Made by a program: the position numbers and the translations under genes. Positions 22,210 to 34,155 of a stretch of DNA of 64,000 nucleotides are shown one piece after another. The stretch is from Kingdonia uniflora. Its lineage: Eukaryota > Streptophyta > Magnoliopsida > Ranunculales > Circaeasteraceae. Numbering within the stretch: position 1 is the stretch's first letter; each line of letters begins with the position of its first letter. The notes below the pieces were generated by a model, which searched no databases, had not been told where the DNA came from, and was given only the letters and a program-made list of their open reading frames with translations. The DNA is taken from NCBI GenBank assembly GCA_014058105.1, contig JACGCM010001793.1, positions 1,550,001 through 1,614,000 on the forward strand, given 5' to 3'.

Positions 22210-23820
22210 ATGGTCAATTCCAAAAGACCAACAACCGGAATCCAACTCGATCTTTCTGTTGAGCCGGAGCAACTTACAAAACTGCGGATGAATCTTCACG
22301 TCAAAATAGAGAAACGTTATAAGCTCGAATGTCAATTAACTCTTGAACGAGAGCTCTGTGAGAAGGAGCTCGAAGCTGAGCGACAAGCTCATTTGACAGC
22401 GTTCAAAATACATAAAGACCAGATGACAACCATGCAGACTGCATTACAAGCACTATAGGATACTCAACAGACTCTTCAATCCAGAAATAGCGATCAAGTG
22501 CTAGAAACCTCCCAGGTTTCTGTGCAGGGCAGCTTAGTACCTTGAGGAGCTGCTAGCATAGTTATTTCCAAAAATATTCTGCGCGAACATTAGCCTTCCA
22601 TTCATTTAGGTCGTGAAGTTCAGTCTAAAATTAGCAAGGGTCATCGATTTTCCAAATGCCAAGAGGAAGAACAGCGACCTCAACCTCAAATTCTAATGCG
22701 TGATCGTTTGAGTGAGGGTACCTGTACTCATAATCCTTAACCTCCTCGTCAAGCTACTTAACCGGCATGTCAATATGTTACACAAGAGCATATGGATCAG
22801 CGCATTAAGGAGTTGACTAAAGCGCAAGTTCTGGGAACTACGGACGACCTTACCAAATTATAAGGAAGTCTGATTGCCAAAGAACTATTTGATATGGAAA
22901 GACCAAAAGTTTTTCATACTCCAAAAATTCACAAATACAAGGGCACCGATCCAAAGGTGCACATTCAATAATACAGTGATTCATTGGGGTTGTATTCCAA
23001 TCTCAACCACATCCTCTAACGTTTGTTCGTAACAAGTCTACAGGAAGAACCGCTCTGGTGGTTCCATTCTATACCTGAAGATTCCATACTCACATTTAAT
23101 CAACTGTTGAAACAATTCATCAAGATGTATGCTCACAACAGAGAGAAAGAGAAGAATTTATATTCTCTTATTAGTCTTAAACAGTCACACGGAGAGAAGC
23201 TCAAGACTTTTACAAAGAAGTTTTTGAAGCTTGCGCGTCTAGTAGGCCATCTCGATCAGAAAATAGTTGTTACTGTATTCACCAACACGCTCCAGCTCGA
23301 CTGCAAGACCATAGAGTACCTCTCCCTCAACAAACCTGCGAGTCAATGGTTATGTTAAACTAGATAGGATGATGTCTGAAAGGCATAAGTCTACTAAATC
23401 TATCCTATCCACTAAAGGTCCACCCATAGATCGAAACACTAAACCAAAGAAGGATCAGGGTGATCAAAAGTGCTCCAAAGGCAATACTGGCAACCCTCGG
23501 AAAGGCGGTTCACTTCCCAAACTGGTCCTCTCAAAGATAAATATTCCAATCTCTATAATTTTTCTAATCCTCTTCAAGGATAAGTTATACCGTCCCTCTA
23601 AACCATTGGAACCGATCGAGAGCCGCCCGTACTGTATATATCATAAGGTAAACCATCATTCTACTGACAGCTTCTATACTTTACAGAGGTTACCAGAATT
23701 CATTTTTAAGGATGGACGGATGTATGAATACAATATCGACCTGGAATCATACAAGGATAACAGCTATAATAAATAGCTCGAAGTCATCCAGGTCGAAGAT
23801 CAAGCTGAGGAGAAATAACT
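22210..23820 (+). pseudogene. Element B gag-like gene (broken)
   Basis: The first frame (22210-22458) is a Lys/Glu/Arg-rich helix, probably coiled coil. The gag core at 22860-23350 has the pattern LFVTSLQEEPLWWFHSIP, SILTFNQLLKQF and LKTFTKKFLKLA, the plant gag (retrotransposon gag) fold. A degenerate knuckle, RPYCIYHKVNHHSTDSF, is in the frame ending 23776. Stops occur around 22459-22860 and 22970-23020. Confidence 0.75.
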
Positions 23821-23929
23821 CTACCATATGTACCACAAGAACATAATCAAAATTCATCATATCAAAAAATCTTGCTGATTCAAGCGCAGGAGACTATATG
23901 AATATTACGATCTCACACCTCAAGATAAA

Positions 23930-24470
23930 GAAGCTAAGCTTCTACCTGAGTCTAGCAATCGCCAGCTTGGGATCTCATTCAAAGATTACGACATTAGTGA
24001 TGTAAAATTTCTACATCATGATGTATTAGTCGTAATGCTCAAGATGAAGAAGTTTGTCATGCATATAATGATGATCGATACCGGAAGTGGTATTGAGATT
24101 CTCTTTTAGAGCACAATCGACAAATGGGATTGGCCGGTCAAGTTATTCCAACCAATACCGATATTAGTGGATTCAATGGTTCTAAAGAAGAGTAAGTATG
24201 CAATATCATCTTACCTATTACCGCAGGACCAGCCACCATCGACGTCGTCTTCTACGTCAAATCTCGTTATCTCGGAATTATGGGCCGTTGCGGGATTCAC
24301 AACATGGAAACAATCTCTTCCACCTATCATTAAGCACTCCGCTTCAAGCGTAATGATGGTATCTATGAAATCAAAGGTAGTAAAAAACTTTCTCGAGCTT
24401 ATAAAAATACTATCTCTGCCATTCTAGATACCTCAAATAGATACGCCGCATAGCAATTACAGAAAGCTAA
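23930..24470 (+). pseudogene. Element B aspartic protease
   Basis: MIDTGSGIEILF carries an intact D-T-G-S active site (24077-24088), unlike D (NTGG) and E (deleted). A TAG follows within a few codons and the rest is frameshifted: the frame from 24167 is a shadow of the ISGFNGS..., TLP pattern. Not functional. Confidence 0.75.
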
Positions 24471-24599
24471 TCACCTTAATGATCAGCCATCAATAGAAAA
24501 GCCTACAGAATACGTCAACATTAATGGACCTAGTAGCGGTACTTTTATCTATACCAAACTGGTCCAGTACGATAAGGATGCTCTTATTCAATTCTTACG

Positions 24600-25480
24600 A
24601 CTAAATTGAGACATCTTTGCATGGACTTTCGAAGAGATGCCAAGGGTCGATCCGACCAAGGCATGTCACAAGTTGGCTATCAACATCAACATCACGGCAA
24701 TCAAACAGATACAACGATAATTGTTAACTCATCTTTGAGATGAAATTAACAAGGATACTGTGAAATTAATCAAAGTGGGATTCATTTGAGATGCCAAGTA
24801 TCCAGATTGGATATCTAACATCGTCACTGTACTGAAGAAGAAAGGAAAAGTTTGAGTTTGTGTAAATTTTACAGATCTAAACAAACACACTCCAAAGGAT
24901 AGTTTTCCTCTTCCTAACATCTATCAAATTTTTAATTCCACAGCAGGTCATGAACTTCTATCTATGATGGAAGCTGCTTTCGGATACAATCATATTCTAC
25001 TCTTGGAAGAAGATCAGGAAAAGACCACTTTCATCACTAAAAAAGGACTTTATTGTTACAAAGTCATGCCATTCGGACCCATAAATACAGGCACGACTTA
25101 TCAATGGTTGATGATTACTATGTTCAAGGCACATCTTGTGAAAATCGTGGAAGTATACATTAATGATCTCTTGTGTAAGGGCAAACAGTCAATCAACCAC
25201 ATTGTAAATCTTAACATAATATTTAACATTCTTCGATCTTATAGGATATGACTCAACCCTGATTAGTGTCAATTCATAGTACATTCAGGTTAATTCCTCA
25301 TCCATCTCATCTGCAAGAAAGGGATTGAGGATGATCCAGATCAAATTCGAGTTCTTCACAATATGTTATCTCCAAAGATGGTGAAAGGCGTACAAAACCT
25401 TACCGGCAAGATTGTCGTACTCAGCCAATTCGTTTCAAAAAATTTAGATCGATGTCGTTGGCTATTCCTACTACTCCGAT
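24600..25480 (+). pseudogene. Element B reverse transcriptase
   Basis: Recognisable blocks: KLIKVGFI-stop-DAKYPDWISNIVTV (24760-24835), then the frame 24964-25251 with MMEAAFGYNHI, TFITKKGLYCYKVMPFG and VEVYINDLL. The catalytic loop is Y-I-N-D as in E. The TGA in the first block stands where Arg (CGA) is expected. Confidence 0.83.
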
Positions 25481-25559
25481 GTTGTTCCAAATGAGGTAAA
25501 GTTTAGCCCAATGCAGATATCCAATGGACATCAGAATGCGAGGTAGATTTTCAAGATCT

Positions 25560-25910
25560 CAAAACCTATTTGGGGAAGTCTTCCATAATGAGCACCCCAG
25601 TAGATAATGAGAAACTGATCATCTACCTAGCAGTTATAGATACTTCTTTCAGCTTGGTTCTTATTCGACTTAAAGGGAAGATCGAGAAGTCAGTCTACTT
25701 TATCAGCAAAACCTTCACTCTAGCATAAATAAGGTATTCTTAAATCAAGAGACTCCATCTCACTCTTATTTGCACTTTACAAAAGCTTAAGTACTACTTT
25801 CAAACTCATTCAATCAAAGCCACGACGAGCTACCCACTCCAGGAAGTTTTATCCAAGAAAGAAAATAATCCAGGAGAGTGCAATACTGGTTAGTAAATTT
25901 GAAAGAACAT
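25560..25910 (+). pseudogene. Element B RNase H
   Basis: Broken frame with LIIYLAVIDTSFSLVLI, EKSVYFISKT and the YYFQTHSIKA word, matching the order in D and E. Stops at about 25727 and 25742. Confidence 0.65.
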
Positions 25911-26009
25911 GATATCAAGTTCGAACAATGACATTCAGAAAAGGGCCAGGCCGTTGCTAATTTCCTTGCAATTTTTTTAGTGGAAGATCCCGATAGAGAG
26001 GAGCACGAT

Positions 26010-26500
26010 CTAACCTTACAGAAGAAACTATAGAAGATCTACCCATCAAAGCATTTGAAGAGCGAGCTGAATGGGTTACAAGGAAAGGGTGGAGACTTCT
26101 TACTGATGGTTTAGTAGTACCCGCAAGGTCAGGAATTGAAATTGCATTGATTACCCCTTCCAACAGCAGATTTGAGAAATCAATTTGCTTATATTTTGAA
26201 GCCTCCAACAATGTCATCGAATATGAAGTTCTCATTCATGGAATTAATTTTATACTTGAGCTCAGCGTCCCAGAACTCTCAGTCTACAAAGATTCCTTAC
26301 TCATCGTCTACCATAACTCTGAACAATACAGGAAGAATGGCAAGATGATTAAATATGCAGCCCTTGTTGCAGATAGGATGAGCCAGTTTGCGAAAGTAAC
26401 TCTCAATTATTCCTCAAGGTGAAAATAGACATGCCGATTCCTTGGCTTATCTAGCCGGAGTCTTGGGCATAAAAGCTAGATATCTCTAGATTATAGTGAT
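26010..26500 (+). pseudogene. Element B second (archaeal-type) RNase H
   Basis: GWRLLTDG, then EASNNVIEYEVLIHGI and SVYKDSLLIVYH give Asp, Glu and Asp of the aRH site, more complete than in D. The end is frameshifted near 26420. It confirms the Tat lineage for B. Confidence 0.78.
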
Positions 26501-26599
26501 ATCAACCCCCAGGATTGATTGTATTTCTATATGCATGATCAATACTGGGGGCGATAAAGAGAAGGTCAACGATTGGCAAAAGCCCTTCCTTACCTACCT

Positions 26600-27824
26600 T
26601 GGCACTGACAACGAATACAAAGGCCCCCTTCCAGCAGATCCAAAAGAGCGCCGACGGCTTATCAAAATCTCATAGCGCTGTACAAATCAAAATGGATTTG
26701 TATATCATCATTCAGTCACGGGGGCTTACCTCAAGTGCATCTCTAGAAAGGAAGCAGACGAGATGCTCAGAGATTTACATGAAGGAACTAGTGACTCCCA
26801 TGTCGCAGGTCGATCACTTGTTAACCAAACCATTCCACAAGGTATATTCTGGCCAGGCATACGCAAGCAGGCAAAAGAGTACTCATGCAAATACGATACA
26901 TGTCAATGACATGGACAAATAATCTGCGCCCCCGCGCTTGAACTACATGCAAGTAAGGTGTTCTGGCCATTCAAAAGATGGGCACTCGATCTTGTCGATG
27001 AATTTCCAAATTCTACAGGTAACCGCCGATACCTACTCGTGGCTACATATTATTTTACAAAATAGGTAGAAGCAGTTCCACTCTGTCAAACTAGAGAAGA
27101 AGAGGTCATTATTTTTATCTAGGAACACATCATTACTCGGTTTGGATGCCCTTACCTAACTCGTATCGATAATGGGCTACAATTTGTTGGAGAAAAATTC
27201 ATAAATTTCCTCAACAAACACAACATCATCCACTCACTATCTAATCCCTACTGCCCTCAAGGCAATGGTCAAACCAAAATCACCAACAAAACCATCGTGA
27301 ATAGACACAAGAAAAGGCTTCACTCATAGAAAAAAGGAATTTGGGTACGAAGGCTTCCTCATGTCTTATGGGAGTACCGCGCAACTCCACGTCAATCAGT
27401 CGGCTATACCCCATTCCTCCTCGCCTATGGCACCAAAGCCGTCATTCAAAAAGAATATCATCATCCAGTTAGAGATCACGAGATAACTGACAAAGAAAAT
27501 AAGTTTGAATTGGCATGTTATATCAATTGGATTGAAAAGACTAGGGAACGTGTTATTGCCAACCTAGGTCGATATCACCACATACTGGCCAGTTCGTACA
27601 ACAGACGAGTCCGAAGGTGTACTTTCCAAATTGACGATCTCGTCCTCAGTAAAATCCCTCAACAAAGAAAAGAGGCACAAGTTGGGAAACTGGTAGAAAA
27701 TTGGGAGGATCCATTCGTATTTACTGGTCTCACTGGCCTGGGATCATATTACCTCATGACCGAGGAAGGAGTTCATATCTCAAATCCTCAGAATACTAGG
27801 CAACTGAAATGGTACTATCATTAA
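26600..27824 (+). pseudogene. Element B integrase
   Basis: The core reads WALDLVDEF (Asp 26988-26990), TRIDNG (Asp 27168-27170) and GQTKITNKTI near 27270, where Lys replaces the catalytic Glu. The C-terminal frame 27510-27824 (104 residues) is intact: WIEKTRERV, YNRRVR, FQIDDLVL and the QLKWYYH end, which is the usual terminus of Tat integrases. Stops at about 27064, 27120 and 27329. Confidence 0.83.
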
Positions 27825-27961
27825 ATCTCTAACTACTCTACTTCAAATTCTTACTCTTTCCATTTCAAAAGTTATATTTTTATCTCCATACAATGTACAT
27901 TTTATTCTATTCAATGAAAACTTCCAAGTTTTTTCCCACATAACTCTCTACTTACGTAGAC

Positions 27962-28341
27962 AATACCTAGATTAAAACAAAGGTAATACTAGCTTTTAAT
28001 CGACCTATATTCCAATTAAAGCAAAGGAAAAACTAGTTTTCAAGCAGCACACTATACATACTCTGCAATTAAAATAAAGGTAATACTAGTTTTTAATTAA
28101 AGAACTCTACCAGACATATGATAATGCAAATGTCAAACTAGCTTTCATCTCTCAATATGGCTGCAATAATTATACTGGTTAAAGCAAAGGAAAAACTAGC
28201 TTTAATCAAACTCAATACATACTCTGCGATTAAAATGATGGTAATACTAGCTTTAATCAAAGAACTCTGCCAGACATAAGATAAAGCAAAGGTAAAACTA
28301 GCTTTCATCTACCAATATGTCTGTAACAAATAATTTTACAG
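27962..28341. repeat. Tandem repeats, 163-bp higher-order units made of about 54-bp subunits
   Basis: Two copies of a 163-bp unit (28016-28178 and 28179-28341) preceded by a partial unit. Each contains three diverged subunits of the form AAAGCAAAGGTAAAACTAG then CTTT-A-TC. The array lies between integrase and the stop of the antisense gene (28358), the same place as the hairpin spacers of D and E. Retand-like Tat elements are known to carry amplified 3' tandem repeats. Confidence 0.82.
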
Positions 28342-28357
28342 GTTACACATACAGCCA

Positions 28358-31170
28358 CTATAAGGGGTTCATTTCTACTGATGGGAGGTCAACTACGCTT
28401 TCCTCAGCAACAGAAGGACAATAAGTCATAAATTCTTGAGTTCGGGCAGTCACAGTGATCCTACCTTGCTCTACCAATTCAGTAGGCCAAAAAACCTAAC
28501 TCCGCTCCCATGGAGTACATACAGTTTCCTCGATCTTTATTATCTTTACAAATACATCATTTATCCCACAAACATTCATGCAAGGTATCCCTCTCTAACT
28601 CAAGCCTTTTAATTTCCTTAATGAAATAGGTGATCACTGCCATTAACATCTCAGAGCGCAATGACTCAGGCATGACCGCCATAGAAAAATTCTCTCTCGC
28701 CGTCAGAAGACACGCTTTCAACCTCTTGTTCTGTGCTTTATTCCATTCCATTTGACTTTCTGCACAGGACATAAGATTGATATGTTCCCTTGCCTTCCCA
28801 TCACCTTTATCTAACTCAACCTAGTTTAACGTCCTTAATTCTACTACCTGGGTATGAAGTTCCTCAGGCTCTCTGTATACACTGACCCCAACAAGGGATT
28901 TTCTTAACAAATCATCCTTTTTCCTTATTAAAATCTCCTTACCCCTAATAACCCACCCTAACTCTTGTTCCTGGGCAAGAGCGGCATCCAACTTACCCTG
29001 GCACTCCCTTAACCATTCATTTCCTTTTTGTATGTAACCTTGAGTTCGAGCTATATTTTCCTCCAACTCTCTAATTTAAGTTGATGGGCTAACCACATCC
29101 CCTTGAGCAATGAAAACCCTAGCATCACCTTTATTCTTCCTCGAGCGCTCTCTAGCCTTGGCATTTTTGGCGAGCAAATTGGCCTGAGCCAAATCGGTCT
29201 TCAACTGTGTCACCCTCCCATTCAACTCATCATATATCTGTTGCACCATCTGGAACTCTATATCTTTAGCAGGTAAAGCTGCAGTAAACTGCTCAACTGC
29301 AATTTTGGAATTAGATAGGTCATCTCAAGTTTTCTTCAGCTCGCTATCTTTCTCAGTCATTTTATTCTTCAACTACTCCAGTTCGCTCCAGGTACTCAAT
29401 AAATTAGCTCGAGACTGATCCTGTTCATTCATTTTACTAATCATTTGGTCCTTCAGACTGGCCATAAAATGGCGTTACTCTTTCTCTGACATTTTTAACG
29501 CCTATATACGGTATTGAGTCATGGCAGCCCCCTTACTCTTTACCATTGGCGCATCATTCTAGCTTTTAAGCTTTCCTGTCTTTTCTTTCGTCTCCACGAG
29601 CTCTTTTTGCCCTTTACTAATTTTGGCATCCTTTTCCTTGATCTTCTGAGTGTGGTCATCAATGGTTTGTATTACCTCGACAAACTTGAAATATACCTAT
29701 ACATGTTGATCTTCCCTATCTTCATTTGCCTCTCTTATTCTATCAAACTTTGCCACAAACTCTTGGTTACATTGGCATTTCTCTTCTTCGCTCAAACGAG
29801 TTTACTCTAATTCGACCTACACATCACAGATACAATGCATCAAGTTTGATTCAGGATACTCACTCAATACATACATCTTAATTCTAACAAAATTTCTATT
29901 TTTTAACATTTATTGTGTAAAGCTGCTTCTAAACTTAAGGTCAAAGTATGATCCCAATTCGATGAACAATAGCATATACTTCCAATTCCAAGGTACACCA
30001 ACACTTTGACATTATCTATGCACAGCTAAGTACCATTGCCCCTAAACTATTAGCAAGTTTTTGGTTTGTCTCTATGCTTTAATTTTTACTTTGTAGCTCT
30101 AGAGTAAGGAAGCATACAAGTCAAATATTTATTGCTCTCTTCTAACCTTTAGCTCCGCTTGCGAAGTCAACAGGGATGCAGAGGCATCTTTCCTCTTTGC
30201 GAGCTCATTCTCTAATTCTTTTATTCTGAGACACATATCCTTACGTACCTATAAACAAGGTTTACAAACATAACCTAGCCTACAAAATTTTATTCTACAT
30301 TGATCCATACAGTTATAAGTTCACAAACCCTACATAATCACACAATCAAATAATCAGTAATTCTACTCTACCTTCTTATTCGCATTCTCTGGGCTGACAT
30401 CATCATCCCCTTCGCCTTCTCGTACGGTCTGGGGAGAAACTCCATTCAACCCTCTCACAATGCTAGCTCTATCATCCTAAACATCCTCCTCCTCAACATA
30501 GATATCCTCCTTAATGTCATTCACCTTAGTTTTAGAGTACCCCATTTTTAGAAGGTAACGCCCAAGTCTATTACGCTGGATAACCACCTCATCCAGATTA
30601 TTTCCCGCTTCTACTATCATTTCACTTATCTCCACCTCTAGTGTAGCCTTCATAGAGTCCACTCACTTCCCTATCCTAGCCAAGTCAATTTTTAAACGAA
30701 CTACCTTCTTCTTGAGTCAGCCTTCCCCTTCTAGAGCTTAGACTTCCCCTTCTTGAGCTTAGTTTTCTCCACCTCTATCCCGAGACAGATCCCCTTTATC
30801 AAACGAGCAGCCTACAAAAAAATAATACAATCATCGAGCACATTTTTTTAGCTCGAACGACAAAACAGAATTCATAAGATATTCAAATCATCAAACTTAC
30901 ATTTTACTTATCTCCTCCTCACCATTGTGAGCTGTAAGCCTCACCCTTTTCTCCACCACTTTCAACTCATCTTCCATAACAGGTCAATTTTCTGCGACCT
31001 TTGCCCTAATCAGTTCCTAAGAAAGATCTACCCTTCTCTACTTCGCCTCTCCCTCGACCTCACCACTCCCCGTGGTACTAGAGGCCAAGCCACGCTTCAA
31101 CATCTTCTTCTTTGAAAATGCCCGAGCAAGCTTGCTCGACGGCACATCCATAATATCTACTGTAGAGGCC
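28358..31170 (-). pseudogene. Element B antisense gene, 3' part: coiled-coil region
   Basis: Minus strand. It continues from the part beyond F with a Lys/Arg-rich stretch (LARAFSKKKMLKRG, about 31140-31080) and ends at TAG 28360-28358 after ...VEMNPL. Long helices rich in Glu, Lys, Leu and Gln (frames 29066-28821, 28772-28557, 30662-30477) predict a coiled coil, as in D and E U3. Introns are probable at about 30350-30250 (GTAGAG...TTTATAG) and about 30890-30810. Several stops break it. Sequence identity to D/E U3 is low; order and composition match. Confidence 0.6.
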
Positions 31171-31176
31171 TTTGGA

Positions 31177-31773
31177 TGATCCAGGAGGATTAAGGGACAT
31201 TTTAAGGTGAACTCGTATGTGAAGAAATGAATTATCGTAAATTCATTCGAATGAGGATTAGAATCGTTCGAATGACCCCTTTCCAACTCCCTGGAATTTG
31301 TCCCAGGAACCCAAGTCGTTTGAACGATTCCCTATTTTCGTCCGAACAACCAATGTTCAATCCCCTAGAATTTTGACCCATAGAAAAATTTTGTTAGAAC
31401 AAGCTTAGATGCCGTTCGAACGAGTCATCATGTTTCTAGGGTTTAAGACCAATTAGTGTAACGTCATTCAAATGGGCTTGGATGCCGTTCAAACGAGCTT
31501 GGTGTAGGTTGTTATTCTGAGATGTGGGTTTGCCTCGAGATCCGTTCTACTGGTATATTTCTATTCCCTAGTAAATAAAGGGGACTTAGGTTTTTTTTTT
31601 ACCTTAAGTTAGTTCAATAAAAGTTTTGAGGAAGAAGCTTAGGGTTTAGAGTAATTCTATTGTAATTAACTTTGTTAAAGTAATTGAAGCTCTTAAAGGG
31701 ATTTTTCCCAACCAATTTGGTATTCTTCGTACTTTGATGCTAACTAGGGTTTCTCTCTTCGTATTATAGATTA
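31177..31773 (+). repeat. Element F 5' LTR with repeated TTCGAA palindromes
   Basis: About 597 bp. It contains at least seven variants of the palindrome (C)GTTCGAAC(G), for example near 31236, 31265, 31316 and 31417. A TATA-like AGTAAATAAAG lies near 31571. Confidence 0.78.
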
Positions 31774-31821
31774 AGTAAAATCAGTTTTCCAATTACGATC
31801 CTCGGGGGTTGATTGTGGTTT

Positions 31822-32967
31822 ATGGTCTCTACACGTAACCGTCTCAAACGAACTAAGGAGAAGCTAGTGAATCCGTTAAAGATTAATCAAAAACTAAATT
31901 TGAAGAAAAAGAACGATTTGAAGATGGGCGATTCCAACGATCAACTAACAACTTTGGAAACGATAGTTTCTGACCTAACTTCAACTATAGGGGAGTTGGT
32001 AGAACAATTGCATCTCATGAACCTCGCGAAGGCACTCGCTTCAGTGAAATAGCAAGGCCACTCGAAGATAAAAGGGGTTATGGAGGTGGATGGAGACGAT
32101 GATATTGCAGAGATAAAAAGTAATTATTGTGATGCCGAATCCGTTAAGGAGTGATCGGGTATTGGTAAGTCATCGAATCTTATACATAATCTTTGTATCA
32201 ATTTTAAGATTGAAATTTTGGTATTCGACTGTTCAATCGATGCAGAGATATTGGATTACTGGTTAGATAGGTTAGAAACTTATTTTTACGTTTTCGAATA
32301 CTCCAATGCTCAGCAAATATGCTTTGCTATGTTAAAATTCGCAAGTCATGCACTCACGTGGTGGAAATCTTATCGAAAATGCAACGCTGTAGGAAGTTTG
32401 AGTTGGAAAAAATTCAAGGTATTAGTACGAAAGCAATTTTATCCTATTGGCTATGAGCAAGAGAGATGGTATAAATGACACAATTTGTGCCAAAAGTTTG
32501 AGTAATCTTTACAGGAGTACACTACGGTGTTTCATAGCCAAACTTTGGTTTTGGACGAGTATGAGATGTTCATGAAGTACACGGGGTGTTTGTCGGAGTC
32601 CATTAGAAGAGAGTTAAAGCTCTTTACTATGGACAATATCGAGGACGCTACCGTGAAGGCAATTTCTATTAAAGGCAAATACTTGAAGAGTAAGAAAGAA
32701 GATGACAAGAACATGTCGGGGTACAAGTCTAGTTGGAAAAACAAGCTTAAGGGAGAGCCCAAAGGAGAGGGGTCTTCGTCCAAGGAGAATTCTTGTAATC
32801 ATTGTAAGGCGAGTGAGCATATTTCATATAGATGTTGGAAACTTCACCCGAAGCCTAGGCCAAAGGAGGAGAAGAGCAAGAAAGATAGATACGCACTAGC
32901 CGCAGAGGTTGCAGACCTCCCAGATTTAGATAAACTGAATCCTAAACTTCCACTTATGCTTCAGTAG
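31822..32967 (+). pseudogene. Element F gag
   Basis: Start MVSTRNRLKR at 31822. Frames 31822-32052, 32218-32478 and 32527-32967 together give a gag: the WLDRLETYF, ALTWWKSY, WKKFKVLVRKQFYP run of the chromovirus capsid, then ELKLFTMDNIEDA and a CCHC knuckle C-x2-C-x4-H-x4-C (about 32794-32835, CNHCKASEHISYRC). Stops at 32050, 32152, 32476 and 32503 split it. The knuckle itself is intact. Confidence 0.82.
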
Positions 32968-32970
32968 ACT

Positions 32971-33310
32971 TTGGCCACCGAGGAGGTGAGTCGGGAAGAA
33001 CTTTCTCATGTCAGTATTCAGGTAAAGCAGAGTTTAGTCGAGACCATTATGGATCCGGGTAGTCATAAAAATTTGATTTATGAGGCATTGGTGAAGAAGA
33101 TGGGTTTGACAACTACAGCTCATCCTAAGCCATATGATTTGGGGTGGATTTAGAAAGATGCGAATTTGATGATCACGAAGTAGTGTACATTCAAGTTTGT
33201 GATCACTGAAAGATTTATTGACGAGGTGACATATGAGGTAGTTCCTTTAGATGTGTGTCAGGTCATCTTGGGTAGCCCTTATCTTTAGAACCGAGATGCG
33301 ATTCATTACC
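32971..33310 (+). pseudogene. Element F protease (active site changed)
   Basis: Follows gag without a gap. ETIMDPGSHKNLI near 33035-33075 is the place of D-x-G-S-T/S-x-N; the usual Thr after Asp reads Pro. Then MGLTTTAHPKPYDLGWI and DVCQVILGSPYL, the normal protease end. Two TAG codons (33152, 33181) and one at 33286 interrupt it. Confidence 0.7.
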
Positions 33311-33559
33311 GTAGAGCTCGCAAGTATCGTTCTGTGAAGGAGGAAAGGGAGCTCCATATCAATTCTTTTAAGGAGCATATCACCACAAATAATTTAGTAA
33401 CGGTAACTCAAGTGAAGCGGTTGGTTAATGCGAGCAGCAAGTTTGTGTTATTGGTTCGACTGGTTAAAAAAGGTACGTTTGCAAGAGTGTTGTCTACAAT
33501 GACAATATCTTATAAGCAACAAACTGATATGGGGAAGTTGTAAGAGGAGGTTGTGGTAC

Positions 33560-34155
33560 ATATTGACTACAAACTGCTCCAGTTTTTAGCTACATAGTCC
33601 AAGCTACAGCAAGCTCACCAGATGAAGGGGATGTCGTATCACCAGCAATTCCCCTTAATTATACAGTATAAGAACGGAGTGGACAACAAAATGGCTGATA
33701 GGTTATCTCGACCCCAATTACCAACTACTTCCGCTATGTTGGTTTCTATACAGATACAGTCTTTTGTTACGTCTGGTTATGTTGTAGGATATGATGATCC
33801 CAAGGGGCGCAGTGTGTTTCACCGAAAGTTGCTGCAAGGCAAGACATGTGAGTATGAATTAGATTTGCCACCTTCTATGCAGATGTATTCGTTGATTACT
33901 ATCGAGCATTTGAAGTTGTTTGTGCCGTCTCATTTAGATGAAGACTCTACAATCGACACTCGTCTACCATCAGTTGATGACTTATGGATGGAAAGAGAAG
34001 ATCCATTGCATGAGGATGGTATTATAAAAAAGAAAATTCATACTACAAGACGGGGTGGTATTGAATCGTTCCGAGTTGGGAAGAAGGGTCAGCTACCTAA
34101 TAAGTTGAAGTAGTATTGTAAGGATATGGGCAGTGTCGAATTCCCACATCTCTAA
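33560..34155 (+). pseudogene. Element F: RNase H end fused to integrase C-terminus and chromodomain relic
   Basis: The frame 33622-34113 opens with PLIIQYKNGVDNKMADRLSR, the standard end of gypsy RNase H. RT and the integrase catalytic core are missing before and after it. Then a run ending in IKKKIHTTRRGGIESF, VGKKGQLPNK and FEQELKASEG, which follows the pattern of a chromodomain (I--R---RRG---Y-V-WKG-P----WE) with the key aromatic residues lost. Chromodomains bind histone marks and guide integration in this clade. Assignment is from pattern only. Confidence 0.62.

Noticed and set aside
27962..28341. CRISPR-like array
   Set aside because: Units are diverged and directly tandem without conserved repeat/unique spacer alternation, and the DNA is eukaryotic.
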